A model generated the notes under the pieces. That model was not told the DNA's origin. It did no database searches and saw only the letters and a list, made by a program, of their open reading frames with translations. A program made the position numbers and the translations under genes. A stretch of DNA of 54,950 nt from Lachnoclostridium sp. An131 (GTDB lineage: Bacteria > Bacillota > Clostridia > Lachnospirales > Lachnospiraceae): the NCBI RefSeq assembly GCF_002160825.1, contig NZ_NFLI01000022.1:1-54950 (forward strand), written 5' to 3'. Below are positions 8,833 to 17,585 of the stretch, in pieces (position 1 is the first letter of the stretch; each line of letters opens with the position of its first letter).

Positions 8833-9771
8833 ATGAAATGGCAGGATACCATACAGAATATGAAAAACGAATCCCTTTACAATACGTTATGCGAGATAAA
8901 CGGGGCAGAGAATGTGCTCCGCAATGAACCTATGAATAAGCACACGACCTTCCGGATCGGAGGCCCGGCCCGGCTTTTCTGTCTTCCCCGGTCGGCAGCG
9001 CAGCTTGCCGGGACTGTAGAGGCCTGTGAGAAAGCAGGCATGTCTTGGTATATTCTGGGGAATGGCAGCAATGTGCTGGTGAGCGACAGCGGGTATGACG
9101 GAGTGGTCATCCAGCTGTTTCACAATATGGAAGCAGTCCGTATAGAGGGCTGCCTGATGGAGCTGGAAGCAGGCGTTCTTCTGGTAAAGGCGGCTCACCT
9201 GGCGGCAAAGGCAGGACTTACAGGACTGGAATTTGCTTCCGGGATCCCGGGAACCGTAGGAGGAGCGCTGGTCATGAACGCAGGGGCCTACGGAGGAGAG
9301 ATGAAGGACGTAGTGCGGGAAGCTCTCGTCATGACAAAGGAAGGGAAGCTTCTCCGGCTGAGCCGGGAGGAGCTGGAGCTGGGCTATCGGACCAGTATCA
9401 TCGCCCGGAAGGGCTACGTGGTTTTAAGTGCGCTTCTGGAGCTGAAGGAAGGCCTTCAGACGGAGATTGAAGGCCGGATGCAGGAGCTGAAGGAAGCGAG
9501 AACCACAAAACAGCCTCTGGAATATCCCAGCGCGGGCAGCACGTTTAAGAGGCCGGCCGGATATTTTGCAGGGAAGCTGATTATGGACGCAGGGCTTCGC
9601 GGATACCGCGTAGGCGGAGCGGAGGTTTCGGAAAAGCACTGCGGTTTTGTGATTAACAGGGGGGACGCTACTGCGGAGGATGTCATGAAGCTGATCCGTC
9701 ATGTACAGACGGAGGTCAGGGACAAATTCGGAGTAGAGCTGGAGATGGAAGTGAAGACCCTGGGGTTTTAA
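8833..9771 (+). CDS. murB: UDP-N-acetylenolpyruvoylglucosamine reductase
   Basis: 312 residues. MurB is the FAD- and NADPH-dependent cytoplasmic enzyme that makes UDP-MurNAc for peptidoglycan. The HTTFRIGGPA motif, the FAD-binding segment GNGSNVLVSDSGYDG, the GIPGTVGGALVMNAGAYGGE segment and the catalytic serine motif YPSAGSTFKRP are all present. The type II family length fits. ATG 8833 gives a very short leader from the promoter above, with only a weak ribosome site. ATG 8860, behind AGGA at 8843-8846, is a possible alternative that would remove nine residues before the conserved core. Confidence 0.96.
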   Translation: MKWQDTIQNMKNESLYNTLCEINGAENVLRNEPMNKHTTFRIGGPARLFCLPRSAAQLAGTVEACEKAGMSWYILGNGSNVLVSDSGYDGVVIQLFHNMEAVRIEGCLMELEAGVLLVKAAHLAAKAGLTGLEFASGIPGTVGGALVMNAGAYGGEMKDVVREALVMTKEGKLLRLSREELELGYRTSIIARKGYVVLSALLELKEGLQTEIEGRMQELKEARTTKQPLEYPSAGSTFKRPAGYFAGKLIMDAGLRGYRVGGAEVSEKHCGFVINRGDATAEDVMKLIRHVQTEVRDKFGVELEMEVKTLGF

Positions 9772-9846
9772 ACGGATTCCGGGAACAGGCTGGGAAAGCC
9801 GGCGGAAAGGACCGGCGCAAGAACCGGCAGTTAAGGGAGAATACGA

Positions 9847-10725
9847 ATGAGATTTGTGATAGTGACCGGCATATCTGGTGCAGGCAGAGGAACCTCCTTA
9901 AGGATACTGGAGGACGCAGGCTATTTCTGTGTGGATAACCTTCCGATTTCTTTGATTGGGAAATTTGCGGAGCTGATCTATTCCAGCACCAGCGAGATTT
10001 CCAAGGTGGCTCTGGGGCTGGATATTCGAAGCGGACGGACGCTGGACGAGCTGGAGAGCACGCTGGGCAAGCTGTCCCGGGATGGCTATAAGTACGAGAT
10101 TCTGTTTCTGGAGGCCTCGGATGACGTGCTGGTGAAGCGGTATAAGGAGACGAGAAGAAACCATCCGCTGGCCCAGGACGGCCGCATCATCGAGGGAATT
10201 GCCGAGGAGAGGAAGAAGCTGTCTTTCCTGAAAAAGCAGGCGGACTATATTATTGACACCAGCAGCCTTCTCACGAGAGAGCTGAAGCAGGAGCTGGACA
10301 AAATTTTTGTGCAGAATAAGGATTTTAAAAATCTGGTGATCACAGTTCTGTCCTTTGGCTTCAAATACGGGATCCCCAATGACTCGGACCTGGTGTTTGA
10401 CGTAAGATTCCTTCCGAACCCTTACTATTACGAGGAGCTGAGAGGTCTGAACGGGAATGACAGGGAGGTTCAGGATTTTGTGATGGGCTTCGAGGTGTCC
10501 CACCGTTTTCTGGACAAGCTCATCGATATGATACAGTTTCTGATTCCCAACTATGTGCTGGAAGGAAAAAACCAGCTGGTGATTTCTATCGGCTGTACCG
10601 GTGGAAAGCACCGCTCTGTGACGCTGGCAAACAAGCTGTATGGGCGCCTGCGGGAAAACGCCGATTATGCAGTGCGGATTGAGCACCGGGATATCGGGAA
10701 GGATGCGATTGTAAAAGCCCATTGA
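9847..10725 (+). CDS. rapZ: RapZ/YvcJ family nucleotide-binding protein, atypical P-loop
   Basis: 292 residues of the RapZ (YvcJ) family: an N-terminal P-loop domain and a C-terminal domain with IGCTGGKHRSV and VRIEHRDIGK. Family members bind nucleotides and, in enterobacteria, act as an RNA adaptor in amino-sugar control; in Bacillus YvcJ affects competence. The P-loop reads GISGAGRGTS (residues 8-17), where the usual form is GxSGAGKS/T. The invariant Lys is Arg14 and the next residue is Gly, so ATP/GTP hydrolysis may be impaired. The rest (DNLPISLI, Walker B-like stretch) is intact. whiA follows after 20 bp; the yvcK gene that often lies between them is missing here. Confidence 0.95.
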   Translation: MRFVIVTGISGAGRGTSLRILEDAGYFCVDNLPISLIGKFAELIYSSTSEISKVALGLDIRSGRTLDELESTLGKLSRDGYKYEILFLEASDDVLVKRYKETRRNHPLAQDGRIIEGIAEERKKLSFLKKQADYIIDTSSLLTRELKQELDKIFVQNKDFKNLVITVLSFGFKYGIPNDSDLVFDVRFLPNPYYYEELRGLNGNDREVQDFVMGFEVSHRFLDKLIDMIQFLIPNYVLEGKNQLVISIGCTGGKHRSVTLANKLYGRLRENADYAVRIEHRDIGKDAIVKAH

Positions 10726-10745
10726 GAAAGGGTATGAGGTGACAG

Positions 10746-11645
10746 ATGTCCTTTTCCAGTGAAATCAAGCAGGAGCTGTCCTACCAGCTTCCGCCTGCCA
10801 GACACTGCCGTCTTGCGGAGATTTCCGCGATTTTAAGCTTCTGCAGCCATGTGGAGACCGGGGCGGACGGATCCGAAAGTGTAAGAATGCATACGGAAAA
10901 TCTGGCAGTTGCAAGAAAATACTTTACATTGCTGAAAAAAACATTTAATATAGACATGAGCGTGTCGGTTCGTCAGAACAGAAATTCCAGTGGGAGCAGA
11001 AGCTTTGAGGTGACGTCTTATGCGGATATGAGCGCGGTCAGGCATGTCCTGATCCAAAATCCATGCTGCAGGCGCGCCTTTATCCGGGGAGCCTTTCTGG
11101 CTTCCGGTTCCGTCAGTGATCCGGAGAAAAGCTATCATTTTGAAATCGTATGCCCGGAGAGGGCCATGGCGGAGCAGCTCTCAGGAATGCTGGAGAGTTT
11201 TGGCGTTGAGGCGAAGATTACGCTTCGCAAGCACAGTTACATTCTTTATGTTAAGGAAGGTTCACAGATAGCAGACATTCTGAATGTGATGGAAGCGCAT
11301 GTAGGCCTGATGAAGTTTGAGAATATCCGCATTCTGAAGGAGATGCGGAATTCCGTGAACCGGCAGGTGAACTGCGAGACTGCCAACCTGAATAAGACCG
11401 TTTCTGCAGCGGTAAAGCAGATTGAGGATATTCAGTATATCCAGAAGACGATCGGCTTTGAACAGCTGCCTGAGAATCTGGCTGAGATAGCGAGGCTGCG
11501 CCTGGAGCAGCCGGGGATGTCGCTGAAGGAGCTGGGACAGATGCTGACTCCGGCGGTAGGCAAATCAGGAGTGAACCACAGACTCAGGAAGCTGAGTTTT
11601 ATTGCAGAAGAGCTAAGGGATCACAAGGAGGAGAGAATATTATGA
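10746..11645 (+). CDS. whiA: DNA-binding protein WhiA
   Basis: 299 residues. WhiA combines a degenerate LAGLIDADG-like N-terminal domain (GAFLASGSVSDPEKSYHFEI) with a C-terminal helix-turn-helix (MSLKELGQMLTPAVGKSGVNHRLRKL). It is a sporulation regulator in Streptomyces and affects division and chromosome segregation in Firmicutes. ATG 10746 is preceded by AGGTGA. Its stop overlaps the start of the Crh-like gene by 4 bp, so the two are probably translationally coupled. Confidence 0.96.
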   Translation: MSFSSEIKQELSYQLPPARHCRLAEISAILSFCSHVETGADGSESVRMHTENLAVARKYFTLLKKTFNIDMSVSVRQNRNSSGSRSFEVTSYADMSAVRHVLIQNPCCRRAFIRGAFLASGSVSDPEKSYHFEIVCPERAMAEQLSGMLESFGVEAKITLRKHSYILYVKEGSQIADILNVMEAHVGLMKFENIRILKEMRNSVNRQVNCETANLNKTVSAAVKQIEDIQYIQKTIGFEQLPENLAEIARLRLEQPGMSLKELGQMLTPAVGKSGVNHRLRKLSFIAEELRDHKEERIL

Positions 11646-11896
11646 TTAAGCAGGAAATCACAATTCAAATTCCGGAAGGGTTGGAGGCCAGACCTGTGGC
11701 CCTGCTGGTGCAGGTAGCAAGTCAGTATGGCAGCGAAATCTATGTGGAAAGCGACAACAAAAAGGTAAACGCCAAGAGTATCATGGGAATGATGACCCTC
11801 GGCCTGTATGCCGGCGAGACAGTGACGGTCTCTGCCAACGGCGAGGACGAGGAAGAGGCTCTTGCAAATATAGAGAAGTTCTTGAGCAGTAAATAA
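11642..11896 (+). CDS. HPr/Crh-like protein lacking the catalytic histidine (Glu15)
   Basis: 84 residues, HPr fold. The active-site segment reads GLEARPVALL, so the phosphorylatable His15 of HPr is Glu. The regulatory serine site is kept (NAKSIMGMM, Ser46), the target of HPr kinase. This is the pattern of Crh, the catabolite-repression paralogue that cannot carry PTS phosphate (Bacillus Crh has Gln15). The position after whiA is also that of crh. It probably works with CcpA or in metabolic signalling rather than in sugar uptake. ATG 11642 overlaps whiA by 4 bp. A strong terminator follows. Confidence 0.88.
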   Translation: MIKQEITIQIPEGLEARPVALLVQVASQYGSEIYVESDNKKVNAKSIMGMMTLGLYAGETVTVSANGEDEEEALANIEKFLSSK

Positions 11897-11915
11897 CTGT
11901 AAACGGAATATTCAG

Positions 11916-11956
11916 GGACTGCCGCAAAAGCATGCGGCAGTCCTTGTATTTTTTCG
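11916..11956 (+). terminator. Terminator after the Crh-like gene
   Basis: Perfect 10-bp stem GGACTGCCGC (11916-11925) / GCGGCAGTCC (11934-11943), 8-nt loop, followed by TTGTATTTTTTC. Almost the same stem reappears after degV at 16687. Confidence 0.93.
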
Positions 11957-11972
11957 GGAAATTTGCTATCAT
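11944..11972 (+). promoter_or_regulatory. Sigma-A promoter for the methyltransferase-hslO-nadE-degV genes
   Basis: TTGTAT (11944-11949), 17-bp spacer, TATCAT (11967-11972). The -35 box lies in the T-tract of the preceding terminator. Confidence 0.55.
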
Positions 11973-12056
11973 GAGGTATGGCTCCGGAGAGAAATCGTTG
12001 AGGCTGAGGCCCCCGCCTGAGGCCATAGCCGGCGCCGGAGGAAAACAGCAGGGGAG

Positions 12057-12824
12057 ATGCAGATGGACGCCTATACAAGCTTTGCGCAAGTTTATGATCT
12101 GTTTATGGACGGAGTTCCCTACCGGGAATGGGCCGGCCGGATCGTGGAGAAATTAAAAGGGTATGGGATTGAAGACGGGCTTGTACTGGAGCTGGGCTGC
12201 GGTACGGGCAGCATGACGGAGCTTTTGGCTGCGGCGGGCTACGATATGATCGGCGTGGATGCTTCAGAGGAGATGCTGGAGCTGGCCGACGGGAAAAAGA
12301 GGGAGTCCGGACATGATATCCTCTACCTTCTGCAGGACATGCGGGAGTTTGAGCTGTACGGTACAGTGCGGGCTGTCGTCAGTGTCTGTGATTCCCTGAA
12401 TTACATTACGGAAGAAAAGGATCTGCTTCAGGTCTTCCGCCTGGCGCACAATTATCTTGACCCGGACGGAGTCATCCTTTTTGACATGAATACCGTTTAT
12501 AAGTATGAGAAGCTTCTGGGAGAATCGGTCATTGCGGAAAACAGGGAGGAAGGAAGCTTTATCTGGGAAAACTGGTACGACCCGGAGGAAATGCTGAACG
12601 AATACGATCTGACGATCTACGTGAGAGAAGAGGACGGGCGGTACAGCCGCTCCCAGGAGACCCATTTTCAGAAGGCTTACGAGGCGGAGACGGTGCGCAG
12701 GCTTCTGGAGGAGGCCGGGTTCCAGGTGGAAGGGCTGATGGATGCAGAGACGGGAGGAGAGCTTCGGGAGGAGACGGAAAGAATCCTTTTCCTGGCCCGG
12801 AAGGCTGCGCAGACGGAGGAATGA
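12057..12824 (+). CDS. Class I SAM-dependent methyltransferase
   Basis: 255 residues. Motif I of the Rossmann SAM-binding fold is clear (LELGCGTGSMTELLAAAGY), followed by the acidic post-I residue (GVDASEEML) and a D-M-R-E-F segment at the expected place of motif II. The rest resembles the YqeM/YrrT group of Firmicutes methyltransferases; the substrate cannot be told. It is the first gene of a run that continues with hslO, nadE and degV. ATG 12057 has GGGGAG upstream. The frame downstream of its stop is open into the hslO frame, but the real hslO start is 84 bp later. Confidence 0.85.
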   Translation: MQMDAYTSFAQVYDLFMDGVPYREWAGRIVEKLKGYGIEDGLVLELGCGTGSMTELLAAAGYDMIGVDASEEMLELADGKKRESGHDILYLLQDMREFELYGTVRAVVSVCDSLNYITEEKDLLQVFRLAHNYLDPDGVILFDMNTVYKYEKLLGESVIAENREEGSFIWENWYDPEEMLNEYDLTIYVREEDGRYSRSQETHFQKAYEAETVRRLLEEAGFQVEGLMDAETGGELREETERILFLARKAAQTEE

Positions 12825-12907
12825 ACCAGAAGAAGCCTGGGGAGCGGACGAAAATCTTTCCGAATGAAAGAAAATATGAGATTTTGAGACAGGATAAAGG
12901 AGCAGAG

Positions 12908-13789
12908 ATGTCAGATTATATTGTAAGGGCGGCTGCGGCGGATCTTCAGATCCGCGCTTTTGCCATCACATCAAAGGAGCTGGTGGAGAGAGCCCGCTCC
13001 ATCCATAATACGAGCCCAGTGGCTACGGCGGCCCTGGGAAGGCTTTTAAGCGCGGGAGCCATGATGGGGGCCATGATGAAAGGGGAAAACGATCTTCTGA
13101 CCCTTCAGATCAAGGGCGACGGGCCCATCGGCGGAATTACAGTGACTGCCGACTCCAAGGCCCGGGTAAAGGGCTATGTCAATGAGCCGGCGGTTTTGAT
13201 TCATGCCAACTCAAAGGGAAAGCTGGATGTGGCCGGAGCTGTGGGAAATGGAATGCTGCGCGTGATCAAGGATCTGGGCCTGAAGGAGCCCTACGTGGGG
13301 CAGACAGAGCTGCAGACCGGAGAGATTGCAGAGGATCTTACCTATTACTTTGCCACCTCAGAGCAGGTGCCCTCCTCAGTGGGACTGGGCGTGCTTCTGA
13401 ACCGGGACAATACGATCCGCCAGGCCGGCGGCTTTATCATCCAGCTGATGCCGTTTACCGGCGATAAGGTGATTGATGAACTGGAGAAAAAGCTTTCGGA
13501 GGTAAGCTCCGTGACAGCCCTTCTCGATCAGGGGCTGACTCCGGAGGAGCTGCTGGAAAGGCTTTTGGGAGATTTCGGGCTGGAGATTACGGATACGCTT
13601 CCGGCCTCCTATTACTGCAACTGCACAAGAGAGCGTGTGGAGCGGGCTATCGTCAGCATCGGGAGCAGGGATATCCGGGAAATGATTCAGGAAAATAAGC
13701 CGATAGAGGTGAAATGCCAGTTCTGTGATCAGGCATATACCTTTGATGTGGAAGACCTGAAAAGAATTCTGGCGAAGGCGAAGCGCTAG
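12908..13789 (+). CDS. hslO: Redox-regulated chaperone Hsp33
   Basis: 293 residues from ATG 12908, which has AAAGGAG upstream and gives the standard start (SDYIVRAAAADLQIRAFAI). A longer frame from 12821 adds a charged segment absent from the family and is rejected. Hsp33 is a cytoplasmic holdase activated by oxidation. The four zinc-binding cysteines that form disulfides under stress are present as C-x-C (YYCNCTRE) and C-x2-C (KCQFCDQAY) near the C-terminus. nadE follows 18 bp later. Confidence 0.95.
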   Translation: MSDYIVRAAAADLQIRAFAITSKELVERARSIHNTSPVATAALGRLLSAGAMMGAMMKGENDLLTLQIKGDGPIGGITVTADSKARVKGYVNEPAVLIHANSKGKLDVAGAVGNGMLRVIKDLGLKEPYVGQTELQTGEIAEDLTYYFATSEQVPSSVGLGVLLNRDNTIRQAGGFIIQLMPFTGDKVIDELEKKLSEVSSVTALLDQGLTPEELLERLLGDFGLEITDTLPASYYCNCTRERVERAIVSIGSRDIREMIQENKPIEVKCQFCDQAYTFDVEDLKRILAKAKR

Positions 13790-13807
13790 AGTGGAAAGGG
13801 AGAGCGA

Positions 13808-15733
13808 ATGAGACACGGATTTATCAAGACGGCGGCTGTGACGCCGAAGGTTCAGGTGGCAGATCCGGAAGCCAACGCGCAGGAGATTATCCGTCTTGCT
13901 GCTGAGGCGGCGGGGAACGGTGCGAAGCTTATCGTGTTTCCGGAGCTGTGCATCACAGGCTATACCTGCGGCGATCTGTTTCTGCAGGAGCTTCTGCTGA
14001 AAAGAGCAAAGGAAGAGCTTTTCCGGATTATCCGGGAGACAGCGCAGCTGGATGCCCTGATCTTTGCGGGGCTTCCCTGGGAAAAGGACGGGAAGCTGTA
14101 CAATGTGGCGGCGGCCTTTCAGGGAGGAAGGCTTCTGGGCCTGGTGCCAAAGACCTGCCTTCCTAATTATGGGGAGTTCTATGAGCTGCGCCATTTTGCC
14201 CGGGGAAATAAGGAGGCAGATGACGTCTGGGTAGACCTTGGAGACGGCGAAGGGGACTATATTCCTTTCGGGACAAAGCTTTTGTTTACCTGCGAATCTC
14301 TGCCGGGACTGGCAGTGGCTGCGGAGATCTGCGAGGACGTCTGGGTTCCGGATCCGCCCAGCATCCGCCATGCGCTTGCGGGCGCGACCGTAATTGTCAA
14401 CTGCTCAGCCAGCGACGAGACGACGGGAAAGGACGGATACCGGGAAGCGCTGATCAGCGGGCAGTCGGCGAGGCTGGTCTGCGGATATATTTACGCAAAT
14501 GCCGGAGAAGGGGAATCCTCCCAGGATCTGGTGTTTGGAGGACATAATTTAATTGCGGAAAACGGGAAGATTCTGAGCCGTTCCGCTCGTTTTAAAAATG
14601 AGACCATTTACGCGGATCTGGATATCGAGAGGATCGTGGGAGAGCGCAGGAGGATGACTACGTTTTTCTCGAAATCAGACGAGGTGTATACAGAGATCGG
14701 CTTTCGTCTGAAAAGGGAGGATACGAGGCTGGAGCGTCTGATCGATCCGGCTCCCTTTGTGCCGGACGACAGCCAGGACCGCCAGAGGCGCTGCGAGGAA
14801 ATTTTTGCGATCCAGTATATGGGCCTGAAGAAACGCCTGGAGCATACGCACTGCCGGACTGCGGTGGTCGGTATTTCAGGCGGCCTGGACTCTACGCTGG
14901 CCCTTCTGGTCACGGTCCGTGCTTTTGACAGCCTGGGACTGCCCAGGGAAGGAATTCTCGGTGTAACGATGCCCTGCTTCGGCACGACAGACCGAACCTA
15001 TCACAACGCCTGCGATCTGGTGAAAAGGCTGGGAGCGACGCTTCGCGAGGTAGACATCAAAGAAGCGGTATCTACGCATTTCCGGGATATCGGCCACGAT
15101 CCGGAGCGGCATGATGTGACGTACGAGAATTCCCAGGCGAGAGAAAGGACGCAGGTGCTGATGGATCTGGCAAACCAGTCCGGAGGCCTTGTGATAGGAA
15201 CCGGCGATATGTCGGAGCTGGCCCTTGGCTGGGCCACCTACAATGGCGATCACATGTCCATGTACGGTGTGAACGCCGGCGTGCCGAAGACTCTGGTTCG
15301 TCATCTTGTGCGGTACTGTGCGGATACCTATGGGGATAAGGAGCTGGCGGCGGTGCTTCTGGATGTGCTGGATACGCCGGTGAGCCCGGAGCTTCTGCCT
15401 CCGAAGGACGGAGTGATCGCCCAGAAGACAGAGGATCTGGTGGGCCCCTATGAGCTCCATGATTTTTATCTGTATTATGTGCTGCGTTTTGGCTTCTCAC
15501 CCTCAAAGATTTACCGTCTGGCCCGGAGAGCCTTCGAGGGAGTCTACGGGGACGAGACGATTCTGAAATGGCTGAAGACCTTTTACCGCAGGTTCTTCTC
15601 CCAGCAGTTTAAGCGCTCCTGCCTGCCTGACGGGCCGAAGGTCGGCTCTGTGGCGGTGTCACCCAGAGGCGACTTAAGGATGCCAAGCGACGCCAGCGCG
15701 TCAATCTGGCTGAAGGAACTTGAAAACTTATAG
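13808..15733 (+). CDS. nadE: Glutamine-dependent NAD+ synthetase
   Basis: 641 residues, two domains. The N-terminal nitrilase-like glutaminase has the Glu (FPELCITGY), Lys (LVPKTCLPNY) and Cys (AEICEDVWVP) of the catalytic triad. The C-terminal synthetase has the P-loop SGGLDSTLALLV and the GTGDMSELALGW segment. It amidates nicotinic acid adenine dinucleotide with ammonia from glutamine, the last step of NAD+ synthesis. The length fits the large bacterial form. GGGAG site ahead of ATG 13808. Confidence 0.97.
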   Translation: MRHGFIKTAAVTPKVQVADPEANAQEIIRLAAEAAGNGAKLIVFPELCITGYTCGDLFLQELLLKRAKEELFRIIRETAQLDALIFAGLPWEKDGKLYNVAAAFQGGRLLGLVPKTCLPNYGEFYELRHFARGNKEADDVWVDLGDGEGDYIPFGTKLLFTCESLPGLAVAAEICEDVWVPDPPSIRHALAGATVIVNCSASDETTGKDGYREALISGQSARLVCGYIYANAGEGESSQDLVFGGHNLIAENGKILSRSARFKNETIYADLDIERIVGERRRMTTFFSKSDEVYTEIGFRLKREDTRLERLIDPAPFVPDDSQDRQRRCEEIFAIQYMGLKKRLEHTHCRTAVVGISGGLDSTLALLVTVRAFDSLGLPREGILGVTMPCFGTTDRTYHNACDLVKRLGATLREVDIKEAVSTHFRDIGHDPERHDVTYENSQARERTQVLMDLANQSGGLVIGTGDMSELALGWATYNGDHMSMYGVNAGVPKTLVRHLVRYCADTYGDKELAAVLLDVLDTPVSPELLPPKDGVIAQKTEDLVGPYELHDFYLYYVLRFGFSPSKIYRLARRAFEGVYGDETILKWLKTFYRRFFSQQFKRSCLPDGPKVGSVAVSPRGDLRMPSDASASIWLKELENL

Positions 15734-15777
15734 GGCGGACGACCGTCCCGTGAAAAATGGAAACAGGGGAGATAATT

Positions 15778-16662
15778 ATGGCTTTTAAGATTATTACAGA
15801 TTCCGCTTCGGATCTGCCAAAGGAAATCATTGACAAATATCAGCTTCATGTGATTCCCACGCCGGTTACGATAAACGGAACCGACTATTTTGACGGAAAG
15901 ACGATTTTTCCGGAGCAGTTTTACAAGATTCAGGCGGAAGGAGCCGATATCAAGACCTATCATATCAACCAGTATATGTTTTACGAGAACTTTAAGCCCT
16001 ATGCAGAGGCGGGGGATGAGGTTCTGTACCTGTGCTTTTCCACAGGAATCGCAGGCACCTTCAACGCAGCCAACCTTGCAAAGGAGGAGCTTCTGGAGGA
16101 GTATCCGGATTTCAAAATCACAATTATTGATACGAAATGCGCTTCCATGGGCTTTGGCCTGGCGGTATATAAGGCTCTGCGCATGCAGGCAAATGGAGCT
16201 CCGAAGGAGCTGATCATTGAGGCGGCCCAGTACTTCTGCTCACACATGGAGCATATTGTAACTGTGGAGACACTGGAGTATCTGTACAGAGGCGGGCGGC
16301 TGAGCAAGACCTCGGCAGTGCTGGGCGGGGTGCTTGACCTGAAGCCGATCATTGAAATCAACAAGGAAGGGGCCCTGGAGGCGACAGAAAAGATTCGGGG
16401 CCGCCATAAATCCCTGAAGCGCTGCGTAGATCTTGTGGGCGAACGGGGCGTAGATCTGGATAAGCAGATCATCAGCGTGGTGCATGGAAATGATCCGGAG
16501 ACCTGTGAAAAGGTGTGCGCGATGCTGGAGGAGAGATATCACTGCCATGACATCATCCGCTCCTGGGTGGGCTGCGCGATTGGAGCCCATACAGGCCCCG
16601 GCATCATCGGAATTGTGTTCCTGAACGCCAGCGAAGAAAAATATGCTGAATATCTGGGATAA
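15778..16662 (+). CDS. DegV family fatty-acid-binding protein
   Basis: 294 residues from ATG 15778 (GGGGAG site at 7-9 nt); the 15757 start seven codons earlier lacks a site. The DegV fold is plain: KIITDSASDLPKEI at the start, a T-F-x-A-A segment (STGIAGTFNAANLA), VETLEYLYRGGRLS and the C-terminal GAHTGPGIIGIVF. Firmicutes DegV proteins bind fatty acids and, as FakB, present them to the FakA kinase for acyl phosphate formation. No fakA is nearby. Last gene before the terminator at 16687. Confidence 0.94.
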   Translation: MAFKIITDSASDLPKEIIDKYQLHVIPTPVTINGTDYFDGKTIFPEQFYKIQAEGADIKTYHINQYMFYENFKPYAEAGDEVLYLCFSTGIAGTFNAANLAKEELLEEYPDFKITIIDTKCASMGFGLAVYKALRMQANGAPKELIIEAAQYFCSHMEHIVTVETLEYLYRGGRLSKTSAVLGGVLDLKPIIEINKEGALEATEKIRGRHKSLKRCVDLVGERGVDLDKQIISVVHGNDPETCEKVCAMLEERYHCHDIIRSWVGCAIGAHTGPGIIGIVFLNASEEKYAEYLG

Positions 16663-16686
16663 AGCCAGACATACAGAGGATACCAG

Positions 16687-16724
16687 AGACTGCCGCAGCC
16701 CGATGCTTTGCGGCAGTCTTTTGA
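16687..16724 (+). terminator. Terminator after degV
   Basis: Perfect 10-bp stem AGACTGCCGC (16687-16696) / GCGGCAGTCT (16710-16719), followed by TTTTG. It shares its GACTGCCGC core with the terminator at 11916. Confidence 0.92.
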
Positions 16725-16784
16725 TGCTCCGGATAAGCTGCCCCACATGCGGAAGGGGTGCGGAAAAGCGCGGTTTTCCGGGAT

Positions 16785-16800
16785 CTCAAGAAAATCTTAA
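16785..16800 (+). promoter_or_regulatory. Putative response-regulator box CTCAAG-n5-CTTAAG
   Basis: Two hexamers in direct orientation at 11-bp pitch (CTCAAG AAAAT CTTAAG), the spacing typical of OmpR-family sites. Located ~13 bp upstream of the -35 box of the two-component operon, so autoregulation is plausible. A similar box lies at 25915-25931 before the CPBP protease gene. Confidence 0.5.
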
Positions 16801-16812
16801 GAATTCCCGGCT

Positions 16813-16840
16813 TTAGAACTTAAAAAAGCCTTGTTATAAC
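16813..16840 (+). promoter_or_regulatory. Likely promoter of the two-component operon
   Basis: TTAGAA (16813-16818), 16-bp spacer, TATAAC (16835-16840). Both boxes are imperfect, as expected for an activator-dependent promoter. Confidence 0.5.
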
Positions 16841-16879
16841 TGTAGACAGACAGTACAATGGGAGTTAGAGGTGAAAAGC

Positions 16880-17584
16880 ATGACAAAAAACAAGAATACA
16901 ATCCTGGTATGTGACGATGACAAGGAAATTGTAGATGCGATAGAGATTTATCTTTCTCAGGAGGGGTACAGAATCTTAAAGGCCTATGACGGCCTGCAGG
17001 CGGTGGACATACTTCAGAGAGAGGATGTGCAGCTGCTTTTGATTGATATCATGATGCCGAAGCTGGACGGTCTGCGTGCGACGCTTAAGATTCGGGAAAA
17101 GAGCAGCATTCCGATCATCATCCTGTCTGCAAAATCAGAGGACGCAGACAAGATCCTGGGCCTGAATATCGGTGCGGACGACTACGTGACGAAGCCCTTT
17201 AATCCTCTGGAGCTGGTGGCGCGGGTCAAATCCCAGCTTCGCCGTTATACCAAGCTTGGCACGGCGGCGGGAGAGAGCCAGAAGGTATATCAGACGGGCG
17301 GTTTGATGATCAATGATGATTTGAAAGAGGTGACGGTAGACGGAGAGCCGGTGAAGCTTACGCCTATCGAGTATAATATTCTGCTGCTTCTGGTGAAAAA
17401 CCAGGGAAAGGTCTTTTCGATCAATCAGATTTATGAAAGTATCTGGAATGAAGACGCTATCGGAGCGGACAATACGGTGGCGGTGCACATTCGGCATATT
17501 CGTGAGAAAATTGAGATCAATGCAAAAGAACCCCGCTACCTGAAGGTAGTCTGGGGCATCGGTTATAAGGTGGAGAAGCTGTAG
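16880..17584 (+). CDS. OmpR/PhoB-family response regulator
   Basis: 234 residues from ATG 16880 (AGAGGTG upstream); GTG 16871 in frame is also possible. The receiver domain has the acidic pair (VCDDDKE), the phosphorylated Asp in LLIDIMMPKLDG, the switch Ser (IILSAKSED) and the Lys in DDYVTKPFNPLEL. The C-terminal winged helix has the usual KLTPIEYNILLLLVKNQGKVFS and VAVHIRHIREKIE segments. The histidine kinase follows after one base. The signal is unknown. VanR/BceR-like regulators of cell-envelope stress are the nearest general resemblance. Confidence 0.95.
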   Translation: MTKNKNTILVCDDDKEIVDAIEIYLSQEGYRILKAYDGLQAVDILQREDVQLLLIDIMMPKLDGLRATLKIREKSSIPIIILSAKSEDADKILGLNIGADDYVTKPFNPLELVARVKSQLRRYTKLGTAAGESQKVYQTGGLMINDDLKEVTVDGEPVKLTPIEYNILLLLVKNQGKVFSINQIYESIWNEDAIGADNTVAVHIRHIREKIEINAKEPRYLKVVWGIGYKVEKL

Positions 17585-17585
17585 A

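Noticed and set aside
12821-12907. N-terminal extension of Hsp33 overlapping the methyltransferase
   Set aside because: The added 29 residues match nothing in the family, and ATG 12908 has a good ribosome site.
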